Shown piece by piece: positions 1 through 8,849 of a stretch of DNA of 64,000 nt. The stretch spans positions 6,298-70,297 of the forward strand of contig CAUEPS010000009.1 in the NCBI GenBank assembly GCA_959019775.1, given 5' to 3'. The position numbers and the translations under genes were made by a program. Origin of the DNA: an uncultured Collinsella sp. (lineage in GTDB: Bacteria > Actinomycetota > Coriobacteriia > Coriobacteriales > Coriobacteriaceae). The notes beneath the pieces are model-generated. The model ran no database searches, was not told the DNA's origin, and saw only the letters and a program-made list of their open reading frames with translations. Numbering within the stretch: the first letter of the stretch is position 1; each line of letters begins with the position of its first letter.

Positions 1-47
1 ATCTTGACCGATCCCTTGGGAGTTAAATCCAAGGACACAGCACCCAT
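1..47 (-). CDS. 5' end of an unidentified gene (partial)
   Basis: An ATG at 47, read leftward, follows a good ribosome binding site (AGAGGAGAGG). It opens a frame coding for MGAVSLDLTPKGSVK before the window ends. It lies downstream of relA in the same direction, with a hairpin in between. Fifteen residues are too few to name a product. Confidence 0.55.
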   Translation of the reverse strand, partial: MGAVSLDLTPKGSVK

Positions 48-67
48 GCCCCTCTCCTCTCTATAGA

Positions 68-96
68 ACTCGAGGCATCAAACGACGCCTCGAGTG
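68..96 (-). terminator. hairpin downstream of relA
   Basis: Perfect 9-bp inverted repeat (ACTCGAGGC / GCCTCGAGT) with a 10-nt loop, about 35 bases past the relA stop. No strong U-tract follows on the minus strand, so it may be a weak terminator or a processing stem before the next gene. Confidence 0.45.
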
Positions 97-131
97 TAGC
101 GAATATCGATAATGTGGCGCGTTCGTCGCGA

Positions 132-2492
132 CTAAACGCGGCGCTTAAGCTGGGCTCCACCCTCGCCGGGCATCAGGCGGCGCGCGTCGTAGACCGAGTC
201 AACGCTACTGATAGAGGCCAGCAGCGGATCCAGCCCACTCGCATCCGAGATCTCGACCATAAAGCGCAGGGTTGCGATACCCTCGCGGTTGGTCGACGTG
301 GCGGCAGAAAGGATATTGCCGCCCGCATCGCCAATGGCAATGGTGACATCCTTGAGCAGGCCCATGCGGTCCAGGCACTCGACCACGATCTCGACCTGGA
401 AGAGGGTGTCGGCAGCGCCGTCCCACTCCACATCGATCATGCGCTCGGGATGCTCCATAAGACCCTTGACGTTGGGGCAGTTGGCGCGATGCACCGAAAC
501 GCCACGGCCGCGCGTGATGAAGCCGACGATGTCGTCGCCCGTCACCGGATTGCAGCAATGCGCCAGACGGACCAGCAGGCCGCTGTTGCTCTCACCCTTG
601 ACGATAATGCCGTTGCTGGCGCTCTTGCCGCGCTTTTGCGGCTTGCGGTTGGAGCCGCGGGCCGGCTGCTTGACGACCTCGGCGATAGCCTCGGCCTTGG
701 TGAGCTGTTCTTCGGGCTTGGGGTCCAAGATTTGCTCGACCTTGTTACCCACAGCGCGCGGGGCAACCTTGCCGGCGCCGACGGCGGCAAACAGGTCCTC
801 GAGCTGCTTGTAGTTAAACTGCTCCGCCACGGCATTGAGCGCACGCGTGGATCGCGGCGTAGAGATGCCATACCCGCGCTTACGTAGATCCTTAGCCAGT
901 ATATCGCGGCCGGCCGCAGCGTCATCGTCTTTGGTCGCGGCGGCGAAGTAACGGCGAATCTTTGACTTGGCCGAAGGCGTCTTGACGATCTTGAGCCAAT
1001 CGCGCGACGGTTTGGAGCTCTTGTTAGTCAGAATCTCGACACGGTCGCCCGTCTTGATCTCGTGCGTGAGCGGGGCCACCGCACCGTTGATCTTGGCGCC
1101 GACGCAGTGATTACCGACCTCGGTATGAACGGCGTAGGCAAAGTCGAGCGGTGTGGAGCCGGCACGAAGCGCCATGACCTCGCCCTTGGGCGTAAAGACA
1201 AATATTTCCTGGTCAAACAAGTCGACCTTCAGCGAGTGCAGGTATTCCTTGGCATCGGTGATCTCGTCAGACGCCGCCCAGTCGAGCGAGTGCTTGAGCC
1301 AGTTAATCTGATCGTCCAGACGCTGCGCATCGTTGGTCTTGGAGGCAGACGATCCGCCCGACTTCTTGTACAGCCAGTGGGCGGCGATGCCGTACTCTGC
1401 CTGCTCGTGCATCTCGTAGGTTCGAATCTGAATCTCGAGCGGACGGGCCGTAGGGCCGATAACCGTCGTATGGAGCGACTGGTAGTTATTGACCTTGGGC
1501 ATGGCGATATAGTCTTTAAAGCGACCGGGCATGGGGTGCCACAGCGTATGCACCGCGCCGAGCGTGGAGTAGCAATCGCGCACCGAATGGGTAATAACAC
1601 GCAGTGCCACCAGGTCGTAGATCTCGGAGAATTCCTTGCCCTTGCGCTTCATCTTTTGGTAGATGGACCAATAGTGCTTGGAACGGCCGTTGATTTGGAA
1701 GCCCTCCAGACCAATGCGGTTGAGCTCGTCGGTGAGCGTCTTGATGGTCTCGGCCAGATAGCGCTCGCGGACCTCGCGCGACTCCGCCACCATGCGCGCG
1801 ATACGCTGGTAGGCATCGGGCTCAAGGTAGAAGAAGGACAGGTCCTCGAGCTCCCATTTAATGGAGCTCATGCCCAGACGGTCGGCCAGGGGCGCATACA
1901 CGTCCATGGTCTCGCGAGCCTTAAACAGGCGACGGTCCTCACGCAGGGCTGCAAGGGTGCGCATGTTGTGCAGACGGTCGGCAAGCTTAACGATGATGAC
2001 GCGGATGTCCTTGGACATGGCGAGAAACATCTTGCGCAGCGTGAGGGCCTGTTTCTCGTCCATGCTGTCGACTTCGATGTTGGTGAGCTTGGTCACGCCA
2101 TCGACGAGCTCGGCCACCGTATCGCCAAACAAGCCGGAAACATCGGCAAGCGAGGTCTCGGTATCCTCGACGGTATCGTGCAGCAGCGCGGCGCACACCA
2201 CATCGCAGTCCATCTTGAGGTCGGCCAAAATGATGGCAACCTCGACGGGATGGTTGATGTACATCTCACCCGAGCGGCGCTTTTGGTTGCAGTGCTTCTC
2301 GGCAGCAAAGCAATAGGCCTGCTCCACCTTAGAAAAGTCGTCCTCATTCATATATTTGAGGCACAGGCGCTCCAGCTTGTCGTAGCTGTCCGCCATAATC
2401 TCGGGCGGCAGCTCATCGGCATGCTTATAGTGCTCCATCTCCGAGAACGGCTGGAGGGTGGAATCATGGGCGGTACGGGCTGCGGCATCCAT
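132..2492 (-). CDS. relA: bifunctional (p)ppGpp synthetase/hydrolase Rel
   Basis: A long RelA/SpoT-family enzyme of 786 residues that makes and degrades the stringent-response alarmone (p)ppGpp in the cytosol. Visible parts are the HD hydrolase domain (LLHDTVED, His105-Asp106), the synthetase domain around 290-350, a TGS domain around 430-490, and a C-terminal ACT domain near 705-780. The synthetase motif is RFKD (about 324-327), the form found in bifunctional Rel enzymes rather than the acidic EXDD form of synthetase-only RelA; that assignment is family knowledge. The ATG at 2492 follows GGGGAAGGGGACC. The gene starts 15 bases after the recJ-helicase stop, so the two are probably co-transcribed. 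Confidence 0.96.
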   Translation of the reverse strand: MDAAARTAHDSTLQPFSEMEHYKHADELPPEIMADSYDKLERLCLKYMNEDDFSKVEQAYCFAAEKHCNQKRRSGEMYINHPVEVAIILADLKMDCDVVCAALLHDTVEDTETSLADVSGLFGDTVAELVDGVTKLTNIEVDSMDEKQALTLRKMFLAMSKDIRVIIVKLADRLHNMRTLAALREDRRLFKARETMDVYAPLADRLGMSSIKWELEDLSFFYLEPDAYQRIARMVAESREVRERYLAETIKTLTDELNRIGLEGFQINGRSKHYWSIYQKMKRKGKEFSEIYDLVALRVITHSVRDCYSTLGAVHTLWHPMPGRFKDYIAMPKVNNYQSLHTTVIGPTARPLEIQIRTYEMHEQAEYGIAAHWLYKKSGGSSASKTNDAQRLDDQINWLKHSLDWAASDEITDAKEYLHSLKVDLFDQEIFVFTPKGEVMALRAGSTPLDFAYAVHTEVGNHCVGAKINGAVAPLTHEIKTGDRVEILTNKSSKPSRDWLKIVKTPSAKSKIRRYFAAATKDDDAAAGRDILAKDLRKRGYGISTPRSTRALNAVAEQFNYKQLEDLFAAVGAGKVAPRAVGNKVEQILDPKPEEQLTKAEAIAEVVKQPARGSNRKPQKRGKSASNGIIVKGESNSGLLVRLAHCCNPVTGDDIVGFITRGRGVSVHRANCPNVKGLMEHPERMIDVEWDGAADTLFQVEIVVECLDRMGLLKDVTIAIGDAGGNILSAATSTNREGIATLRFMVEISDASGLDPLLASISSVDSVYDARRLMPGEGGAQLKRRV

Positions 2493-2507
2493 CGAGGTCC
2501 CCTTCCC

Positions 2508-5500
2508 CTAGGCCCGCGGTACGATCGGGCGGTTAACTTTGGCTAGCATATCAGAAGCGCACGAATCGAGCGCCCAACTCCGGAAAGCCGAGAACTCCAT
2601 GCGCGAGCGCAAGCCCTCCAAATAGCGAATTGACCTGCTCAGTTGCACACGGCCGGGGTTTTCGGCCATCGCGATGCGACGGGTGTCGTCAAACCCCGAA
2701 ACGCGACAGAAACCGAGCTCTTCGAAGATTCCCAAGCCGCTTGCCACCGAACGCTCGTCGACCGGGGTGCGGGCATCGATGGCAAGGCACATCTGCGCGA
2801 TGTCGATATCGCTCGCGCTAAAGGAATCGTCCCCCGTCTTGCCGCGGTTGGAGCGCCACATGGTCTGCAGCGCGCGATAGAGCGTGACGAGCTCGTCGCG
2901 CTCGGGCGCATAGCAGTCGAGTAGGCGCTCGTTAATGCGGGCGTCGCGCGACGAATAGAGCAGATGGATCACGGCGGGCTGGCCATCGCGACCGGCGCGG
3001 CCGCTCATCTGGTTAAACTCAATGCCGCCAAACGGCATGTGATAGAGCACGACATGGCGGATATCGGGCAGGTTGACGCCCTCGCCAAAGGCAGATGTCG
3101 AGACGATGCAGCTGAGGCTGCCGTCTCGGAATGCTTCCTCCACGCGGCGGCGATCGGAACGCGCAAGCCCCGCGTTATAGAACGCGATATGGGTTGCGCA
3201 ATCGGGCACACGCTTGCGCAACGTCTTGGCGAGCGCCACGGACTGGTCGCGCGAATTGACGTAGATGACGGTCTTTTCCCCCGTCGCCACAATCGACACC
3301 AAACGGTTCTCGCGACTTGCAAGATCACGGTCGTCCTCGAGCTGCAGGTTCTCGCGCACCGTCTCGTCGACCACCGTGCGAGTGATCGGCAGCATGCGGG
3401 CAAGCTCGGCCACGACCGGAGCCGTCGCGGTGGCCGTCGCCGCCATAACGACCGGGTCGCCCAGGGCTTTGAGGATATCGGGTATGTCGAGATAGGCGCT
3501 GCGGTCGCCGCCCTTGGCAAGGCCGGCGTGGTGCGCCTCATCGATAACGACAAAGCCGATGCGGCCCGAACGCGCGAAGCGGTCACGGTGGATAGATAGG
3601 AACTCGGGCGTCGTGAGCACGATACCGGTGCGGCCCGAAGCTAGGCCGGCGAACACGTCATCGCGTGCGGCCTCCACGGTCTCGCCGGTCAGCACGCCAA
3701 CGCCAATGCCAAGCGCCGCCATCGTCGACGAGAGGTGATAGGCCTGGTCGGCAACGAGTGCACGCAGCGGATAGACAAAGATGCTCGCACGTCCGCGAAG
3801 CACCGCCTCACGCGCGGCATGCACATGGAAGATAAGAGACTTGCCGCGGCCCGTTCCCATAACCGCCAAGACACTCTGGTGATCGGCCAAGGCGTCGAGC
3901 GCCTCAACCTGCGCGCGGTGCGGCTGGTTCGATCCGATAAAGCTATGGATAAGCGAGCGCGTGAGCTCGGTATAGGAAAGCTGGGCGAGCGTCTCGCGCT
4001 TACGCGACTCCAGGCGCAGGCCAGAATCCGCCGGCTGCACGCCGCGACGAAGCTCGCACGCCGGATCGTCAAAGCCTCGCGCCGTGGTATCGCGCACCAA
4101 GACATCTTTGACCATGAGCTTGGGCTTCACACGCCCCTGCCAATGCTCGGCCACGGCCTCGAACACCACGTCGACGGCGCTATCGCAGTTGATGAGCTTA
4201 TCGATTTGCGGCACGCGGAACATGATGGCCGGAACGCTCGCAGCGCCATCCGTAGCCACGAAGCGCATGTGCTCGCCCGTCTTGCCCACCACGGCGCGAT
4301 CGCACATCGTCACGCCCTCGGCGGCCAGCAGCGGCACCTTATTGCCCTGGCCAAACGGCTCAAGACGGGAAATCTGCTCTATAGTCTCGATATTCAGCTC
4401 GGAAAGGTCGACGGTGGCGGCAACCTCGTCGGTGTCCTCAAAGTCCTCGGCGGGAAGCTCGGACAACACGGCGGAAAGGCGACGACGAAACTCATCGAGC
4501 TTGGACGCCTCGATGGTCACGCCCACCGCACCGGCGTGTCCGCCGCGACGAATCAGCAGGTCGGAACAGCGCTCGACGGCGTCGAACAGGTTGACCTTGC
4601 CCACCGAGCGACCCGAACCGCGAGCGATACCGTCTTCGATCGAGAACAGCAGCGCCGGCACGTGATAACGGTTGGTCAGGCGGCTCGCTACGATACCCTT
4701 GACGCCCTCGTGCCAGCCCTCGCCACCCACGACGATTGCGCGACCGCCATCATAAGTATCCTCGACCTTTGCCATGGCATCGCGCGTAAGCTCCGCCTCG
4801 ATCTCACGGCGCTGGCGGTTAATCTCCTCGAGCTCGGCGGCCAGTGCGCTCGCCTCGATGGGATCGCGGGCAAGCAGCAAGTCGAGCGCCAGCTTGGGAT
4901 CGGCCATGCGGCCGGCAGCGTTTAAGCGGGGAATGAGCGAGAATGACAGGCCGTCGGCCGTAATGGTAGAAAGGTCGGCCTTGGCAAGTGCGGCAAGCGC
5001 AATATAGCCGGGACGGGCCGTCACGCGCATCTGCTGGATGCCCTCGGCGACCAGTGCGCGATTCTCGGGCGTGAGCGGCATCATGTCGGACACGGTGCCC
5101 AGCGCCGCGACCTCTATCAGCGAACGCCAATACGACGGCTTGCCCAAACGCTCGCCCAGGACCTGCACCAGTTTGAGTGCCACGCCGGCACCGGCAAGCT
5201 CGCGCGAGGGACCCTCGTCCTCGAGCTTAGGGTCGGTCAGGGGCACGCCCTGCGGCACCTGGTCGGACGGCTCGTGATGGTCCGTGACCACCAAATCGAT
5301 CCCCAGGCTCTCCAGATAGGAGACCTCTTCCTTGGCGGCAATGCCGTTATCGACGGTCACAATCAGGTTGGGTTGGGCGAGCTCGTTGACGCGGTCGAGT
5401 GCCGCACGCGACAGGCCGTATCCTTCGTCAAAGCGATGCGGGATAAACGGTGTGACATTGGCGCCAAACGTCCGCAGCGCCTCGGTCAACAGGCAAGTCG

Positions 5501-5795
5501 ACGTAATGCCGTCAACGTCAAAATCGCCAAAGACCGCGATGTGCTCGTGGTTGCGAATAGCGCGCTCGACGCGGTCGGCAACGACCGACATGCCCGGGAT
5601 AATGAGTGGGTCGGCCCAGTCGCGATCGAGCGAAGGCGTCAAAAACAGCTGGCCTTCCTCGATGGATGTAATGCCGTGCGCAACCATAATGCGCGCCACC
5701 AGCCCGGGTATGCCCAGGCCAGCCGAAAGCTCCTTTTCAAGCTCGGGATTTTGCTGAGCGACCGCCCAGCGATGCGTCGTCTTAAGCGATGACAT
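2508..5795 (-). CDS. recJ: RecJ exonuclease fused to a RecQ-like helicase
   Basis: About 1095 residues, roughly twice the usual RecJ length. The N-terminal half is a DHH/DHHA1 single-strand exonuclease: GDFDVDG near residue 90, VVTDHHEP near 170, and the GGHAGAVG motif of DHHA1. The second half is a superfamily 2 helicase with Walker A GTGRGKS near 648, VIDEAHH near 750, and a C-terminal helicase domain containing MSGRAGRDGQ. The fusion joins 5'-3' resection and unwinding in one chain for recombination or repair (inference). I chose the ATG at 5795 because RecJ similarity starts shortly after it; an in-frame GTG at 5840 is possible. Transcribed with relA. Confidence 0.93.
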   Translation of the reverse strand: MSSLKTTHRWAVAQQNPELEKELSAGLGIPGLVARIMVAHGITSIEEGQLFLTPSLDRDWADPLIIPGMSVVADRVERAIRNHEHIAVFGDFDVDGITSTCLLTEALRTFGANVTPFIPHRFDEGYGLSRAALDRVNELAQPNLIVTVDNGIAAKEEVSYLESLGIDLVVTDHHEPSDQVPQGVPLTDPKLEDEGPSRELAGAGVALKLVQVLGERLGKPSYWRSLIEVAALGTVSDMMPLTPENRALVAEGIQQMRVTARPGYIALAALAKADLSTITADGLSFSLIPRLNAAGRMADPKLALDLLLARDPIEASALAAELEEINRQRREIEAELTRDAMAKVEDTYDGGRAIVVGGEGWHEGVKGIVASRLTNRYHVPALLFSIEDGIARGSGRSVGKVNLFDAVERCSDLLIRRGGHAGAVGVTIEASKLDEFRRRLSAVLSELPAEDFEDTDEVAATVDLSELNIETIEQISRLEPFGQGNKVPLLAAEGVTMCDRAVVGKTGEHMRFVATDGAASVPAIMFRVPQIDKLINCDSAVDVVFEAVAEHWQGRVKPKLMVKDVLVRDTTARGFDDPACELRRGVQPADSGLRLESRKRETLAQLSYTELTRSLIHSFIGSNQPHRAQVEALDALADHQSVLAVMGTGRGKSLIFHVHAAREAVLRGRASIFVYPLRALVADQAYHLSSTMAALGIGVGVLTGETVEAARDDVFAGLASGRTGIVLTTPEFLSIHRDRFARSGRIGFVVIDEAHHAGLAKGGDRSAYLDIPDILKALGDPVVMAATATATAPVVAELARMLPITRTVVDETVRENLQLEDDRDLASRENRLVSIVATGEKTVIYVNSRDQSVALAKTLRKRVPDCATHIAFYNAGLARSDRRRVEEAFRDGSLSCIVSTSAFGEGVNLPDIRHVVLYHMPFGGIEFNQMSGRAGRDGQPAVIHLLYSSRDARINERLLDCYAPERDELVTLYRALQTMWRSNRGKTGDDSFSASDIDIAQMCLAIDARTPVDERSVASGLGIFEELGFCRVSGFDDTRRIAMAENPGRVQLSRSIRYLEGLRSRMEFSAFRSWALDSCASDMLAKVNRPIVPRA

Positions 5796-5903
5796 AGGCG
5801 CCCACCACCGATAGGGGCAGGTCGCCGCGATACCTCTCACGGTTCATAGCGATGAGTCCTCTGTGTATGCCCGCTTCGGCAGGCAGATCTGTTGAACGAA
5901 TTT

Positions 5904-5909
5904 ATTATA
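5904..5909 (-). promoter_or_regulatory. -10 box for the recJ-relA operon
   Basis: A perfect TATAAT on the minus strand, about 110 bases upstream of the recJ start, in an AT-rich patch between the divergent recJ and transporter genes. No good -35 is seen 17 bases away, so the assignment is tentative. Confidence 0.4.
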
Positions 5910-6071
5910 CCGTGCAGCACGGACGCAAATCGCCGCAGTACGCCGCGGTTTCGGTAAACGATGCCGGTAATAGCCTCGAAATAATCAAACGTTTCTGACG
6001 CACGGACTCATGCGAGCGTCTAGCATATCCATTCAAAACGGATTCATGAGCAAAGGGGGTCGCAAGCGCAT

Positions 6072-7070
6072 ATGAAGCAATGGGTTGGACTGAGCAAATT
6101 TCTCGCGGGACACATGCAGATCATCGTTCCGATTTGCGTGGCGCTCGGCGTGCTCTTTCCCCAGCAGATCGGCGTGCTAAAGCCCATCGTTCCCACCTTG
6201 TTTGCCTTTATGACGTTTCAGGGTGCGCTCAGCAACACCTTTCACCAGGTGACTGAGGTGTTCCGCCGTCCCCTGCATCTGATTTTGGCGCTGTTGGTCT
6301 CGGCGGTGCTTATTCCCATAGCAGCCTATGCCATGGGGTCGTTGTTCTTTGGTTCCAACCCCAACCTGGTCTGCGGCATCGTTCTCGAATACAGTGTGCC
6401 CGTGGCAGTCACCGCCTTTATGTGGATCAGCATGTTCGGCGGCAATGGCCCGCTCGCGCTCACCATTATCCTGACGTCCTCGGTTATCTCGCCTGTGACG
6501 ATTCCTCTTACGCTCAAGCTCCTGCTGGGCGCCACCGTCTCGATCGACGTACCGAGCATGATGCAGAATATGGCCTTTATGATCGCCATACCCGCCGTGC
6601 TCGGTATCGTCATTAACGAACTCACGCGCGGCTGGGGTCATGAGAAACTCTCCCCCGCGCTTTCGCCCGCCTGCAAGTTCATGATGATGGGCGTCATCGC
6701 GTCCAACTCCACCGCCATGAGCGAGTACGTGCTGCACATGAATGTTGAGCGCTTGGAAGTCGCCCTCTTTATCCTGGTGTTCGCCATCAGTGGCTTTATC
6801 ATCGGCATCCTGGTCGCACGTGCCCTGCATCTGCCGTATAACGAGACGACCACCATGTGCTTTACCTGCGGCATGCGTAACATCTCTTCGGGCGCCGTCA
6901 TCGCTACGCAGTACTTTCCGGGCGAAGTCGTGTTTCCCGTCATGTGCGGAACGCTGTTTCAGCAGATACTCGCCTCGCTTATCGGGCATCTCTTTGAGCG
7001 TCTGACCGGCGAGGAGCGCGCCGCCCAGCGCAAGCGGGTCGAGGCCGGCCGCGACGCCATGGCACGCTAG
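6072..7070 (+). CDS. bile acid:sodium symporter family (BASS) transporter
   Basis: A 332-residue, almost entirely hydrophobic protein with about nine or ten membrane segments, the size and layout of the BASS/SBF family. Glycine- and proline-rich breaks such as GIVLEYSVPVAVTAFM and CFTCGMRNISSGAV resemble the crossed-helix sodium-site region. Family members move bile acids, pantoate, pyruvate or other organic anions with sodium; the substrate cannot be read here. The ATG at 6072 follows AAAGGGGG. Monocistronic and convergent with the DUF4931 gene. Confidence 0.85.
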   Translation: MKQWVGLSKFLAGHMQIIVPICVALGVLFPQQIGVLKPIVPTLFAFMTFQGALSNTFHQVTEVFRRPLHLILALLVSAVLIPIAAYAMGSLFFGSNPNLVCGIVLEYSVPVAVTAFMWISMFGGNGPLALTIILTSSVISPVTIPLTLKLLLGATVSIDVPSMMQNMAFMIAIPAVLGIVINELTRGWGHEKLSPALSPACKFMMMGVIASNSTAMSEYVLHMNVERLEVALFILVFAISGFIIGILVARALHLPYNETTTMCFTCGMRNISSGAVIATQYFPGEVVFPVMCGTLFQQILASLIGHLFERLTGEERAAQRKRVEAGRDAMAR

Positions 7071-7100
7071 ACTGTCCGCATTACGCGGGTGTTAGTCTTG

Positions 7101-7898
7101 CTATACGAGCGTTTCCAGATGCGCACGCAGGCGCTCAGCATCGATATCGAGCGTTGTCTCGGCATTGACCTGGGCCAGACGATAGCCCACAAAGTAGGGC
7201 GATACCACCCAACGTGGCAGCGCCTTGGCAATGGTCCGGCCGTCTATGTGGTAGAAGAACAAGTTGTACGACTCCGCGCGACCACCGTGGTGCTCGTTTA
7301 GGATATAGCGCAGAGCTACCTGGATCGCATCGGCAAAGAGATCAGCCTCGGCTTGGTCTCGTGCGTCATCGCTGGCGGCGATTCCCTGCGGGGCTGAAAC
7401 GTTGATCTCAAAGAACCCCATGATCGGTTCGGTTGAGATGTTGACCGCGATTCTCCCCTGTTGCCAGACATTGATGCCTTCGAAGTTGGCGGGGGCTAGT
7501 GCCGCATAGCCGTCTTCCTGCTCCAAACCCACAATCTGCATGTGCGGATGAACGAGACTACCGCCCGAGAGCGGACCCTTGTTCTTGTACATGAGCACAC
7601 TGCGGTACTGTTGGGAATCGATCATCTGCTGCCAACAGCCCAGGGCAAACCGCATCACATGATGCAGCTCGTCCGGCGCAGACGTCACTAGATCTGCGTC
7701 GTGGTCGGCCGACTCGATCAGCACGGTTTGACGGGTGGCGCGCAGGGTCTTGAACTTGTTATCGAGCCAAATGCAATCGCCATCACGGCGAATGATGTCG
7801 GTGAGCCCTTCTGTATCGCAAAAGGGGCACGCGGTGCCGGGACGGCGGTTGTCGTCGGGCTTACCGTTCGCCTGCTGAACGTCAAATACCAGCGCCAC
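7101..7898 (-). CDS. DUF4931 / HIT-like (GalT-related) protein
   Basis: 265 residues. An N-terminal CPFC motif looks like half of a zinc site, and SLVHPHMQIVGLE is the histidine motif of HIT-superfamily nucleotidyltransferases/hydrolases such as GalT. The length and the paired motifs fit the DUF4931 family, whose reaction is unknown to me. It follows cutC by 3 bases in the same direction, so the two form an operon. A sugar-nucleotide or nucleotide substrate is only an inference from the fold. Confidence 0.7.
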   Translation of the reverse strand: MALVFDVQQANGKPDDNRRPGTACPFCDTEGLTDIIRRDGDCIWLDNKFKTLRATRQTVLIESADHDADLVTSAPDELHHVMRFALGCWQQMIDSQQYRSVLMYKNKGPLSGGSLVHPHMQIVGLEQEDGYAALAPANFEGINVWQQGRIAVNISTEPIMGFFEINVSAPQGIAASDDARDQAEADLFADAIQVALRYILNEHHGGRAESYNLFFYHIDGRTIAKALPRWVVSPYFVGYRLAQVNAETTLDIDAERLRAHLETLV

Positions 7899-7901
7899 GG
7901 G

Positions 7902-8579
7902 TTATATCTCCAGCGGCACGATCTTGGTGCCATGGAGCTCGGAGACGCCTAGCGTCGCCGCGACCGCGTCGCGATTTGCCGTAGTGATGCCGCCGCCGGG
8001 AAGGATGGTCAAACGATCGCCCGCATACTCGATTAAACGAGCCAGGTGATCGAAATTATCCTCGATCGACGTACCGTCCGCGCCGCCATGCGTGAGGATG
8101 CGCGTAACGCCGCAGTCGGCAAGTGTATCAATCGCATCGAGCTGAGCCTCGGGCGAGAGCTGGTCAAATGCCATGTGGAAGGTGATGTCAAGGGACTCGC
8201 GCTTGCACTCCTCGGTCGCGCAGCCCGTAGCCATAACGAGAGCGCCGAGGGTGAGCTCGTCGAGCGCCCAGCCGCCGGCACAGGGCTTGCAGCAGCCAAA
8301 GACCAGGCCGTCAACGCCGGCGCTCACAGCAAGGCCCAGGTCCATCTCCATCATGCGCAGCTCGTCCTGGTTGTAATGAAAGTCGCCACCACGCGGGCGA
8401 ATCATGCACATCACTCGCGCGTCATGCTCGTGAGCGTAGCTGACTGTAGCGCTAATAACGCCGGCGGAAGGCGTGGTGCCACCGACGGCGAGGTTGTCAC
8501 ACAGCTCAATGCGCCCCGCACCGGCCTCGATGGCCGCCGGCACTCGCTCAAAGTTCTCGGCACAAAACTCGTACAGCAT
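7902..8579 (-). CDS. cutC: CutC family protein
   Basis: 225 residues from the ATG at 8579. The start MLYEFCAENFERVPAAIEAG and the later GRIELCDNL, MIRPRGGDFHY and ITRILTHGG stretches are typical CutC. The family is a TIM barrel named for copper homeostasis, though a direct role in copper is disputed. The open frame runs on to 8867, but that part shows no family similarity and overlaps a repeat, so I take the internal ATG. First gene of a two-gene operon with the DUF4931 gene. Confidence 0.9.
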   Translation of the reverse strand: MLYEFCAENFERVPAAIEAGAGRIELCDNLAVGGTTPSAGVISATVSYAHEHDARVMCMIRPRGGDFHYNQDELRMMEMDLGLAVSAGVDGLVFGCCKPCAGGWALDELTLGALVMATGCATEECKRESLDITFHMAFDQLSPEAQLDAIDTLADCGVTRILTHGGADGTSIEDNFDHLARLIEYAGDRLTILPGGGITTANRDAVAATLGVSELHGTKIVPLEI

Positions 8580-8637
8580 AGATAGGCCCCCAAAGACAGC
8601 AGATGTTTTCCGACGGGCATTGTCACACATCCCCATG

Positions 8638-8706
8638 AAGTTGTGGTGGAATAGAGACTGTTTTGGCCTCTGGAGCCCGTATTCAGTCCCTATTTCACCG
8701 CAACTC
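8638..8706 (+). repeat. 69-bp hairpin repeat, family A, copy 1
   Basis: Imperfect palindrome with about 22-nt arms (AAGTTGTGGTGGAATAGAGA at the left, ending ATTTCACCGCAACTC). It matches the copy at 10586-10654 in 60 of 69 positions with no gap and in the same orientation. The central TGTTTTGG is shared. The two copies bracket the AT-rich propeller-like gene. Confidence 0.9.
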
Positions 8707-8773
8707 AAATGATCCCTCGGGGACGGAGGAAAACGAATCATTACGGCTGGCCGAAAAATGTTGCCGATGCCGA

Positions 8774-8799
8774 ATGTTGCGCAACATGATTCGCGAATC
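8774..8799. promoter_or_regulatory. two abutting perfect palindromes (operator candidate)
   Basis: ATGTTGCGCAACAT (14 bp) is followed directly by GATTCGCGAATC (12 bp). Both are perfect palindromes. They lie 50 bases upstream of the start of the propeller-like gene, where a repressor or activator site would be expected. Which protein binds is unknown. Confidence 0.5.
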
Positions 8800-8849
8800 T
8801 TAGGCAACCATGGCAGTATCGACATTCGTATCCAGAGGAAAGGATTGCC

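Noticed and set aside
1405..1435. GTTCGAATC sequence resembling a tRNA T-loop
   Set aside because: It lies inside the relA coding sequence and no acceptor or anticodon stems surround it.
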